Made by a program: the position numbers and the translations under genes. A stretch of DNA of 64,000 nucleotides from Chlorobium sp. (GTDB taxonomy: Bacteria > Bacteroidota > Chlorobiia > Chlorobiales > Chlorobiaceae). The notes beneath the pieces are model-generated. The model was not told the DNA's origin. It did no database searches and worked only from the letters and a program-made list of their open reading frames with translations. The stretch spans positions 558,001 to 622,000 of the forward strand of contig SZXV01000002.1 in the NCBI GenBank assembly GCA_005862225.1, written 5' to 3'. Positions 47,559 through 55,804 of this stretch are shown here, in pieces; within the stretch, counting starts at the first letter, position 1, and every line of letters begins with the position of its first letter.

Positions 47559-48194
47559 ATGGACGCGCTCAATTTGAACGTCAGTGACCCGGCAATGCTG
47601 GTCGACCGCTCAACAGCAGCGGAGCTTCTTGCTGCCATCCGTTCACTCGATACATGGAATGAAACCGCACTGAAAGTAGCCAACCGCCTTATATCGGTCT
47701 GGTCGGCGAGAGCTATTGCTGGCGCAGGCGATCGCGAAGGGATATCGGAACTGCAACGTATTATCCATTATGCCCTTAACCGGGCAAATTCAATTGCTAC
47801 TCTCCCGGAAGAGTTTCGATACCGATGGCAGGAGGCCAGTGATATGCTTGAAGCGAGGCGCCTCAATCTTGCTCATGCCAACCCGGAGGGGCAACTCAGC
47901 CGCCTTCATGTTGACAAAATTATTCGATTGCTCTTCAACGCCGGTGGGCGTGAAATGAGTCAGTCAGAACTTGCAAGTCGTCTTGATGTCAAATTAACCT
48001 CTGGACGTATCACCCAGCTTCTCGGGCCGCTCGAAGCCCATGGTTTGATAAGCAAAAGAAAGCATGGACGCGACAATCTGTTGCAGCTTACAGAAACAGG
48101 GCACACGATCGCTGAGCAACAGGAACGCAAGAGTGGCTCCACTGACAATCATAATCCTGAACGGGCTGGGAGCTATCTCAGGAAAAGCGCATGA
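47559..48194 (+). CDS. Winged-helix protein with helical N-terminal domain
   Basis: 211 residues. The N-terminal 110 residues are predicted helical (LLAAIRSLDTWNETALKVANRL and similar) without known motif. Residues about 118-190 read as a MarR/IclR-like winged helix: VDKIIRLLFNAGGREMSQSE, then LASRLDVKLTSGRITQLL (recognition helix) and LEAHGLISKRKHGRDNLLQL (wing). The last 20 residues are polar. Its stop overlaps the ATG of the giant protein by four bases, so the two are made together. It could be the regulator of the block or an adaptor; the N-terminal domain is not that of a classical MarR protein. Confidence 0.75.
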   Translation: MDALNLNVSDPAMLVDRSTAAELLAAIRSLDTWNETALKVANRLISVWSARAIAGAGDREGISELQRIIHYALNRANSIATLPEEFRYRWQEASDMLEARRLNLAHANPEGQLSRLHVDKIIRLLFNAGGREMSQSELASRLDVKLTSGRITQLLGPLEAHGLISKRKHGRDNLLQLTETGHTIAEQQERKSGSTDNHNPERAGSYLRKSA

Positions 48195-51100
48195 CGCCAT
48201 TCATCGTCACCTTCTACAGCTACAAGGGCGGTGTCGGGCGCAGCCTGCTTGCCGCCAATATTGGTGTTCTCACTGCTCGCCGAGGCAAAACGCTGCTGTG
48301 GGATCTTGATATCGAAGCGCCAGGATTGCACAACATTCCGGGGCTGACACCATCAAGGCCTGTCAAAGAGGGTTTTTTTGAATGGATGATTTCATGGCAG
48401 GAGTCCGGAAAAGCATCGAACAAAGCTGATTTCGGCAAACTTGTCAAACTCGCTTGTCAGACGCCTGAGCGGGATCGTCTGTTCATCTTGCCTGCTTATG
48501 GCGACAACAAAGACTTCGCAGGGCTTTTCCAGAGCATTCGCTGGGATGATTTCCTGGTTCGTGACCTCGACAGCGGTCTTGCGCTCTTTCGTGGTATCCT
48601 TGATTCTTTTGGCAAGGCTGGATTTGAAACAGTGCTGCTTGATTCGCGTACCGGTATCACTGACATTGGTGGTCTGCTTGCCGCTCTGTTGTCATACGTC
48701 ACTGTTCTTGTCGGAAATTACGGGAAGCAGAATACCAGAGGACTTGCCCATGTCTGGCAAGCCCTTCAACCGGCCAGCGAGGGGCGCATTCCAGCGCGAG
48801 GTTCATTGCCACCCCTGACTCGGTTGCTGGTTGCATCGCCGATTGCTGATGAACTTGATTTGCGAGCCAAAGGAGAGGAGATCTGGAAGGAGTCCTTTGG
48901 CCTGGTTCCTGCAGAATTGGTCACCATCCCTTTTGATCAGCGTCTGCTCTTCACTGAGGAGCTTTACGCAGCAACACGCCCTGATACTCCGGTTGCCAAA
49001 GCCTATAACGATCTGGAACGTCGAATCGACAAGGTACGCCAGCAGGTAATTGCCGAGAACGAGTCAGCCCGCAGCAACAAAGATAGTCGTGCGCAAGGAA
49101 AAAGTTTCGAGGTGCGAGTTGCTCACCTTTTGCGTCTGCTTGGCTACACCGTCGAGCACGAACAGTTGATCGACAGCAACCGGGTCGATCTTGTTGTACG
49201 CAAACGTGCCGATTTCGGGCGCGAAGAACTTTATTTTGTTGAGTGCAAGGATCATCAGGTCGTCATTCCAAAAGAGACAGTGCAGGTATTCAAAACCTGG
49301 CTTGATGGCCCTGCTGCCAGAGCAATGCAGGCTCGTGGTATGGTGGTTGCTCCAAGCGATTTCAGTCCGGCGGCCCGCAGCTTTGCGCTGGAGCAGGGAA
49401 TCCAGGCGCTTACCTTCGATGAACTCGAACGCAGTCTCTTTGATTTTTCACCCTACCTTGCCCGCATTCGCCAGCGCTACGAAGCAAGTGCTCTTGCAGG
49501 CAACTATGTTGACCAGTATCTGCTTCTTGAAAAGCAGCCCGATGAAAAACCGGTGCCGATGTTGCCTCATGCCCTTCAGTGGGTTTCGGGAGCGGGAAGC
49601 CGGTTGTGGCTTGTGCTCGGTGATTATGGTACCGGCAAAAGCACATTGGTTGAGCGATTTGCCTACGAACTTGCCTGCAACTGCAAAAACGATCCCGAAA
49701 GCCCGATTCCGGTCGAAATCAATCTGCGTCAGTTTCCCAACGCCATCTCACTCGATAGCCTGATTCGCGAGCATCTCGAAACCGAACTGCGCACTGTGCT
49801 TAATCCAGAGATTGTGCTGCACCTGCTCGAAGCAGGGCGCGTGGTACTCCTGCTCGACAGTTTCGATGAAATGGGCGTTGCACAGGCGGGACGCAGTGTC
49901 GAAGAGCAGTTCCGCCAACTGGCCCATCCAACAGCCAACCCTAGTCGCAACCCGCGCGGCAATCGGGTGCTTATTACCTCACGCAGCCACTACTTCTGCG
50001 ACAACAGCAGCGCCAGGCAAGCCATGCAGGATGGCGACAAGCTCTTTGAAGCGGATTTAGCTCTGGGCAAAGCAGCACGTGCCTTCGATGCTATGCGCGA
50101 TACCCTGGCAGTTTTCACACAGGAGCAAATTGCAGAGTACTTGCACAAACGTCTTGGTATGGTCGAAGGCGACGAAGCTCGACGTTTTATCGAAGAGAGA
50201 TATGGGCTTCAGGATATCGCGTCAACACCCCTGTTCCTCGATATGATTGTAGCGTCTCTTCCTGATCTGATAAAACAGGGAGAGAACGTGAGCACAGGTT
50301 CACTCTACCTGACCTACACTATCCGCTGTTTGAATAGCATTCGCTGGAGCCAGGGCAAGCTTAACGTCGAGCTTATGCGCGACCTGCTTGAGCGCATGGC
50401 CTGTGAGCTGTGGAGCAGGCCACGAAACCAGATCCACTATACCGATATCGCCGCACTGTTGCATCGAGGGGCTGGAGTTGCCCGCAGCCTCGACAGTGAG
50501 CAGGTCGACCTCGAACTGCGTACAGTCTCTTTCCTTGTGCGCAGCGCTGATGGCGATTATCGTTTTTCACATCGAAGCTTCCTTGAATTCTTTTTTGCCC
50601 AAGCACTTTTCCGTGCTCTCCAGGAAGGTCATTTCGAAAAAGCTCTGACCTATGGCACTATCAATCCCGAAGTCACCACATTTCTGCTTGACCTGACTGA
50701 GTCAGCGCCTGAGAATTCCGATAAACTGACCGAAGTCATTCGTACAATTTTTGCAAACCCATATAATGAAAGCACTTCAAAATTCAGGCGGTTCCTGAAT
50801 TTGATGCAAAATAATACATCCACTACGCCGCTTGATTTCAAGGGAGTTATGGTTTCGAGCACCTTCACCGACCTGAAGGAGCACCGTGCTGCACTGATCA
50901 ACATCATTGATCGTTCAGGGTTTAAGGCTGTGGTGATGGAGCATGATTCTGCCAGGTCTGACGTGGATGTTATCGACTCTTCGCTTCGGATGGTGCAGGA
51001 TAGTGCTGCGTATATCCTTGTCATCAGCCACAAATATGGGCAGACACCGGTGTGCACCAGCCGGAATCCCGGCAAGCTTTCAATTACCGAGCTGGAGTTT

Positions 51101-53959
51101 AACGAAGCAGTGCGGCTTCGAAGGCCAATTCTGCTCTTTATTATGGGTGAAGATCATGCGATAAAGAAGAGTGACATTGAAAAAGATCCAGAGAAGGAAG
51201 CCTGGTTAAATGCCTTCCGTGAGCGGGCGAAGAAGATGGGGCCCGATTCGGCGGTTCATCGTGTTTATGCCGAGTTCAACAGCCTTGATGAGTTCAAGGA
51301 CAAGGCAGCTAAAGCCATATTCGATCTTCGACTTGTTTTTCACAAACCCGATACCGAACCTTCTGTTGGCAAAGGAACAACACAACCCGATGACAAAAAA
51401 CTTAAAGCTGACGCAGCGTGTTACCAGAACATCCTCAAAGAGGAGTTGGGTTACATCCGTATGCTTGGGCTTCCGGGCATTGAAAGCATTAAGGTCAACC
51501 TGAACAACGATACCTTTGTGCCCTTGCGTCTTTCTGACAGGCAGGAGAGAGTTGGCCCTGTTTCAAAAGAGGGCGACCAGCAAGGGAGTGAACATGTTCT
51601 CTATCCTGATGAGATCATGAAGCAGGCTTTCCACGACCGGCGAGGTCGCCGGATGCTGCTCGTTATCGGCGACCCTGGCGCAGGCAAAACAACGCTTCTC
51701 AAGTATTATGCCCTTTCTGCGATTGATGATTACACGAAGCTTGGATTCAGCGCTCCAGTCAACGTTTTTTACCTGCCCTTGCGTGACCTTGTCCGCGACA
51801 AGGAGGGGCGTTGCACAGAAAAGCTGCCAGCAACCCTTGCCGCCTGGTCAGAAAAACATCATCAACTCATTGATGCAAAGGTTTTCAATGACTGGCTGAG
51901 CAATGACAGCTCTCTTGTGTTGCTTGACGGTCTTGATGAGATCAGCAATACGAATGAGAGAAGAGAGGCATGCTGGTGGATTGACAGCGCCTTCAGCGGC
52001 TTCAGCAAGGCCTTTTTTGTGGTGACATCCCGGGCGACAGGGTACCGCAAAGATGAAGGTATTGAGCTTGAGTCAGAGTACGAACGAGCCGATGTGCAGG
52101 ACTTTACTGCGGCGCAGCAGGAGCGGTTTTTGCGAAACTGGTTCAGTGCAGCATTTCTCAAAGAGCCTTGTGAAAAAGGATTTGACGAAGAAAGGTGGCA
52201 GGAAAAGCAAAAAGCAGAGGCCGAAAAGCGCACCACCACCATTGTTGCGCATCTCAAGGCAGAAAAGAACAAGGGCTTGCGTCAACTGGCTGCTATTCCC
52301 ATGATTCTGCAGATCATGGCTATTTTGTGGAAGGATAGAGACTACATGCCGGAAAGTCGTGTGAAACTTTACGAAGCCGCGCTCGATTATCTGCTTGAAT
52401 TCCGCGACAAACGCAGAGATATTAAACCGCTGCTTTCTGCGATTGATGCCCGACAGGTGCTTGGGCCGGTTTCGCTCTGGATGCAGGTGATGCTCAAAAA
52501 AGATGAAGCGGCAAGAGCCGATATGCACACTCAAATGCAGGAGTGGCTTGATACGCTTGATACTCCACCAACAGCAGAAGCATTTTGTGACTATCTGGTC
52601 AAACGAGCAGGTTTGCTGGTTGAGACAGGCGGCAAAGAGTACCTCTTCAGGCATAAATCATTCCGGGAATATCTCGCTGGTGTTCAGCTCAAGGAAGACC
52701 GTCCGTATGAGCACATCAATACGCTGGTTGCGAATTTTGGTAATGACTGGTGGGAAGAGCCACTCCGCTTTTTTATTGCTTCGGTTGATGCCAGAGTGTT
52801 TGATGCTTTTATGGCAAAACTCTTCGATTCTCCACAAAGTGACGAGATGACACCAAAACAGCAGTTGTTATTGCAGACAATCATTGAAGAGGCAAAAGGA
52901 AAAAAAGTTGACGCATTGTGCAAAAGGTTGCTTGAACCGGCGACAACAGCCAGTCGGCAGCGGGTGATTCTTGACTGTCTCAAAGCCATCAATAAACCGG
53001 CAGCTCTTGGTGCGTTGCTGGAGTTCCGGGAGAAAAAACTTGCCGGAGAGAGGGACATTATCAATCGCACTGAGGAGGTGATTCTGGCGCTCGGAGGTCA
53101 GCTACTGGCTTCAAAAGCTGAAAAAAGTGTCAGCGGGAAACCGGCTTCGTTCCGTAATCCCAATGAACAAGGTGCGGAGTACATCCTTATACCGGGCGGA
53201 AGCTATATCTATTCGGTGACAGAAAAGGAGGAGCGTGTTGAGGATCTCTATGTTGCCAAATATCTTGTAACGAATCGGCTTTACCGCCTTTTTATTGCAT
53301 CATTGCAGCAAAAAGGCACTCCAACGCAGCCACTCGTTACGGAGCTCAATATGATCGCCAAAAACAATAGTTGGGGAAAAGACTTTGGGAACTATCTCAA
53401 CGAGGGTAACAACGATCTTGCCGCTCTGTTTCGTTCTCAATATGATGAAGATCGCAAGTTCGGCTGGGAAGATCAGCCGGTGGTTGGCATTACCTGGTAT
53501 GCCGCACAAGCCTACTGTCTCTGGTTATCACTTTTTGAGCGCAATCAGCCACCGTATCGCCTTCCGACCGAGATTGAGTGGGAGTGGGCCGCCGGGAGGA
53601 AGCAAGGCGCCACCGCAGAGAAAGTTCGCAACTATCCCTGGCGTGACGAGAAGGGTGAGCCCAACTCAACACTTGCTAACTACAATAATGATATCAGAGC
53701 AACAACCCCGGTTGGTAACTATCCTGACGGGGCGACACCTGAGGGGTTGTACGATATGGCAGGCAATGCGTGGGAGTGGATGATAAATGTACATGAAAAA
53801 TACGCTCCTGCCCGCGCGGTGCGCGGCGGTTCGTGGTACAGTGATCCCGGCGTTCTGCGTTGCTCTGCCCGGGACCTCAACAGCCCGGCGCTCAGGTTCA
53901 CCAGTGTCGGTTTTCGGGTTGTCCGTCCCAGTCATCTTCCTGAAGCTCCGGCAATCTGA
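48191..53959 (+). CDS. Giant conflict-type protein: KGGVGR ATPase, PD-(D/E)XK nuclease, NACHT, DUF4062, NACHT, FGE/lectin fold
   Basis: 1922 residues in one frame. 1-290: ParA/MinD-like ATPase with variant P-loop YKGGVGRSLLAANIG, DLDIEAPGL and LLDSRTGITDIGG. 300-415: Mrr-like nuclease, FEVRVAHLLRLLGYTVE, DLVVRK, YFVECKD (Asp333, Glu351-x-Lys353). 470-800: NACHT, GDYGTGKST and VVLLLDSFDE. 884-985: DUF4062, VMVSSTFTDLKEHRAALI. 1155-1500: second NACHT, GDPGAGKTT and LVLLDGLDE. 1658-1913: SUMF1/FGE-type fold, LPTEIEWEWAAG, YDMAGNAWEWM, RGGSW...GFRVVR. NACHT-STAND proteins switch on nucleotide binding after sensing a trigger, so a sensor-switch-nuclease role is likely. The FGE part has one Cys (1891) near its end, not a catalytic pair, so it is probably a binding fold. 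Looks like a fusion of two NACHT proteins at about residue 880. Confidence 0.88.
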   Translation: MTPFIVTFYSYKGGVGRSLLAANIGVLTARRGKTLLWDLDIEAPGLHNIPGLTPSRPVKEGFFEWMISWQESGKASNKADFGKLVKLACQTPERDRLFILPAYGDNKDFAGLFQSIRWDDFLVRDLDSGLALFRGILDSFGKAGFETVLLDSRTGITDIGGLLAALLSYVTVLVGNYGKQNTRGLAHVWQALQPASEGRIPARGSLPPLTRLLVASPIADELDLRAKGEEIWKESFGLVPAELVTIPFDQRLLFTEELYAATRPDTPVAKAYNDLERRIDKVRQQVIAENESARSNKDSRAQGKSFEVRVAHLLRLLGYTVEHEQLIDSNRVDLVVRKRADFGREELYFVECKDHQVVIPKETVQVFKTWLDGPAARAMQARGMVVAPSDFSPAARSFALEQGIQALTFDELERSLFDFSPYLARIRQRYEASALAGNYVDQYLLLEKQPDEKPVPMLPHALQWVSGAGSRLWLVLGDYGTGKSTLVERFAYELACNCKNDPESPIPVEINLRQFPNAISLDSLIREHLETELRTVLNPEIVLHLLEAGRVVLLLDSFDEMGVAQAGRSVEEQFRQLAHPTANPSRNPRGNRVLITSRSHYFCDNSSARQAMQDGDKLFEADLALGKAARAFDAMRDTLAVFTQEQIAEYLHKRLGMVEGDEARRFIEERYGLQDIASTPLFLDMIVASLPDLIKQGENVSTGSLYLTYTIRCLNSIRWSQGKLNVELMRDLLERMACELWSRPRNQIHYTDIAALLHRGAGVARSLDSEQVDLELRTVSFLVRSADGDYRFSHRSFLEFFFAQALFRALQEGHFEKALTYGTINPEVTTFLLDLTESAPENSDKLTEVIRTIFANPYNESTSKFRRFLNLMQNNTSTTPLDFKGVMVSSTFTDLKEHRAALINIIDRSGFKAVVMEHDSARSDVDVIDSSLRMVQDSAAYILVISHKYGQTPVCTSRNPGKLSITELEFNEAVRLRRPILLFIMGEDHAIKKSDIEKDPEKEAWLNAFRERAKKMGPDSAVHRVYAEFNSLDEFKDKAAKAIFDLRLVFHKPDTEPSVGKGTTQPDDKKLKADAACYQNILKEELGYIRMLGLPGIESIKVNLNNDTFVPLRLSDRQERVGPVSKEGDQQGSEHVLYPDEIMKQAFHDRRGRRMLLVIGDPGAGKTTLLKYYALSAIDDYTKLGFSAPVNVFYLPLRDLVRDKEGRCTEKLPATLAAWSEKHHQLIDAKVFNDWLSNDSSLVLLDGLDEISNTNERREACWWIDSAFSGFSKAFFVVTSRATGYRKDEGIELESEYERADVQDFTAAQQERFLRNWFSAAFLKEPCEKGFDEERWQEKQKAEAEKRTTTIVAHLKAEKNKGLRQLAAIPMILQIMAILWKDRDYMPESRVKLYEAALDYLLEFRDKRRDIKPLLSAIDARQVLGPVSLWMQVMLKKDEAARADMHTQMQEWLDTLDTPPTAEAFCDYLVKRAGLLVETGGKEYLFRHKSFREYLAGVQLKEDRPYEHINTLVANFGNDWWEEPLRFFIASVDARVFDAFMAKLFDSPQSDEMTPKQQLLLQTIIEEAKGKKVDALCKRLLEPATTASRQRVILDCLKAINKPAALGALLEFREKKLAGERDIINRTEEVILALGGQLLASKAEKSVSGKPASFRNPNEQGAEYILIPGGSYIYSVTEKEERVEDLYVAKYLVTNRLYRLFIASLQQKGTPTQPLVTELNMIAKNNSWGKDFGNYLNEGNNDLAALFRSQYDEDRKFGWEDQPVVGITWYAAQAYCLWLSLFERNQPPYRLPTEIEWEWAAGRKQGATAEKVRNYPWRDEKGEPNSTLANYNNDIRATTPVGNYPDGATPEGLYDMAGNAWEWMINVHEKYAPARAVRGGSWYSDPGVLRCSARDLNSPALRFTSVGFRVVRPSHLPEAPAI
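53837..53917 (+). other. Segment resembling a diversity-generating-retroelement variable region
   Basis: The 27 codons after GGSW up to GFR follow the spacing of lectin-fold variable regions (three variable, x, two variable, x-R-x-x-x-R, four variable, P-x, one variable, R, three variable, x-GFR). At the 13 positions where template repeats usually carry AAC/AAT, this gene has tac, agt, gat, ggc, gtt, gac, ctc, aac, agc, ctc, ttc, acc, agt, all NNY as adenine mutagenesis would leave. The consensus is from memory, and no reverse transcriptase or template repeat is in the window. Confidence 0.45.
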
Positions 53960-54052
53960 TCTCTGGATCTCTGAAAAAAAAGAGCTTCGGTTTAAGGTGA
54001 ACTCACATGGGGAGATTGAATTTTTTTGTGTGTGTGAAAGGGAAGGTCACAA

Positions 54053-55804
54053 TTAAGCATCGAAATATTCTGCCACAATCCCCATAATCTTCCCCCGCAA
54101 AGCACGGTGCTGAAGCACATTCTCCACTCGCGAACTCTTCACCTCAAGAACAATGCTCCGGGGACTTCCACAGGCCGCACGGTACACTTCGCTGAATTCC
54201 CGGTTGGTTTGCGGGCAGGCATAGTCAAGCCCGAAGGTCTCCGCCGCTGAGCGGACACTGTAGTTCTGTGGCGTCGCAAAGTGGGTTTCAAAAACATCCT
54301 GACATTCTGACACCGGAAGAAAGGAGAAGATGGCGCCTCCGTTGTTGTTCAGGACGATGATCTGTAGCGGAAAGGGGAGTGTGCCGAGCAGCGAAAGGGC
54401 GTTGAGGTCGTGCAGGAAGGCGATGTCGCCGATCATCAGTGTTGACGGTTTCTGGTGTCCATTGGCAAACCCGGCAGTGGTGGAGATGATGCCGTCAATG
54501 CCGCTGACTCCACGGTTGATGGCTGTTGGAATACCGTTAGTGTGGCTGCTGCTGGCGTAGTTGTCCATATCCCTGACTGGCATACTGTTTGAGACAAAAA
54601 GCACCTGTTGCTCCGTGATAAGCTGCGAAACAAGCCGGGCAGCCGAGATATCGGTGACCGGTTTGTCGGGCAGAAGTTCGGTTTGAATCTCTTCCGATAC
54701 GGTTCTGAACAATCTTTCAGATGTGTGGATGTCGAGCTTTGGCGGGGTGGCGCGACACCCTTTAAACTGAGCTGCGGTCAGAGCAATTGAGGCTTCAAGA
54801 CGGCAGGTGACGTTATGGTCGGGGGAAAAGCGGGCAGGTTGTGGCTTGACGACAATGTAGTGTGCGGGTTGCCACTCTTTCAGCGCTGTGGACGGGTGTT
54901 TTGCAATGACACTTCCACCAAAGTGCAGGACAAGGTCAGCCTTGAAGGCTTTCCGGAATTCAGGTGACTGGATCAGGAGTTGCCAGGGCTGTACCGAGGC
55001 AACCATTCTCAGGCCGGATGAAAAATCGGCATAGAGTGGAATGTTCAGATCGTTGGCCAGTTCACTGACCGCCAGGGCATCGGTACGGCTCGTCATGCCA
55101 CCGGCAATGATCATCGGTTGCTTTGCCTCTCTGAGCAGTTGGCGCAGCATGGCGATGGTGCCTGCATCGGGCACTTTTTCGGGGATTATTGAACGGCAGC
55201 ATGGCTTGCCATGTTCAAGCCAATGCTGAAGTGGAGCGACCCAGGGATCGTTCAGATCCGGAGTTGCCGGTTCAAACGGTTCACGGAACGGCTGGTTCAG
55301 ATGGACCGGGCCTGCGGACTCTCCAAGAGATTTTGCAACAGCATAAGCTATTGTCGAAAGGAGCGCGTTCAGCGGAGTATCTGTTGAGGGCGCAGGCAAC
55401 TGCATGTTCCATCGGGTATAGCTACCGAAGATATTGTCCTGCCGGATGGTCTGGTTGGCGCCGCATTCAAGCAGTTCGAAAGGGCGGTCGGCAGAGAGCA
55501 CAATCATCGGCTGAAAGTCTGTTGATGCCTCAACCACAGCGGGAAAGTAGTTCGCGACGGCTGTGCCTGAGGTGCAGATCAGCACAGCAGGTTTTCCGGT
55601 TGCCCTTCCGTATCCGAGTGCAAAAAAAGCTGCGGAGCGTTCATCCACAAACATTTTCCATTGCGCTTTCGGATTTCTTGCAATGGCAATGGTGAGTGGT
55701 GTCGAGCGTGAACCGGGTGAAATGCAGAAAAATCCTGCGCCCTGGCGAATCAGCTCTTCAATAATGATGCTGCTCCAGAGTGAGGTGATTTGCTGGTTGT
55801 TCAT
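54053..55804 (-). CDS. menD: SEPHCHC synthase (MenD), thiamine-diphosphate enzyme
   Basis: 583 residues from the ATG at 55804, which overlaps the menF stop by four bases; a longer in-frame start lies inside menF. The N-terminal domain has FFCISPGSRSTPLTIAIARN, VDERSAAFFALGYGRATGKP with the ThDP-activating Glu, and ICTSGTAVANYFPAVVEAS. The C-terminal ThDP/metal site has MIGDIAFLHDLNAL and IIVLNNNGGAIFSFLP. It joins isochorismate and 2-oxoglutarate. The next men gene (menH) is 8 kb away because of the inserted block. Confidence 0.95.
   Translation of the reverse strand: MNNQQITSLWSSIIIEELIRQGAGFFCISPGSRSTPLTIAIARNPKAQWKMFVDERSAAFFALGYGRATGKPAVLICTSGTAVANYFPAVVEASTDFQPMIVLSADRPFELLECGANQTIRQDNIFGSYTRWNMQLPAPSTDTPLNALLSTIAYAVAKSLGESAGPVHLNQPFREPFEPATPDLNDPWVAPLQHWLEHGKPCCRSIIPEKVPDAGTIAMLRQLLREAKQPMIIAGGMTSRTDALAVSELANDLNIPLYADFSSGLRMVASVQPWQLLIQSPEFRKAFKADLVLHFGGSVIAKHPSTALKEWQPAHYIVVKPQPARFSPDHNVTCRLEASIALTAAQFKGCRATPPKLDIHTSERLFRTVSEEIQTELLPDKPVTDISAARLVSQLITEQQVLFVSNSMPVRDMDNYASSSHTNGIPTAINRGVSGIDGIISTTAGFANGHQKPSTLMIGDIAFLHDLNALSLLGTLPFPLQIIVLNNNGGAIFSFLPVSECQDVFETHFATPQNYSVRSAAETFGLDYACPQTNREFSEVYRAACGSPRSIVLEVKSSRVENVLQHRALRGKIMGIVAEYFDA

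Noticed and set aside
46043-54052. Retroelement reverse transcriptase, template repeat or integrase near the giant protein
   Set aside because: No reverse transcriptase motifs, second copy of the C-terminal segment or recombinase gene is present in the block or elsewhere in the window.
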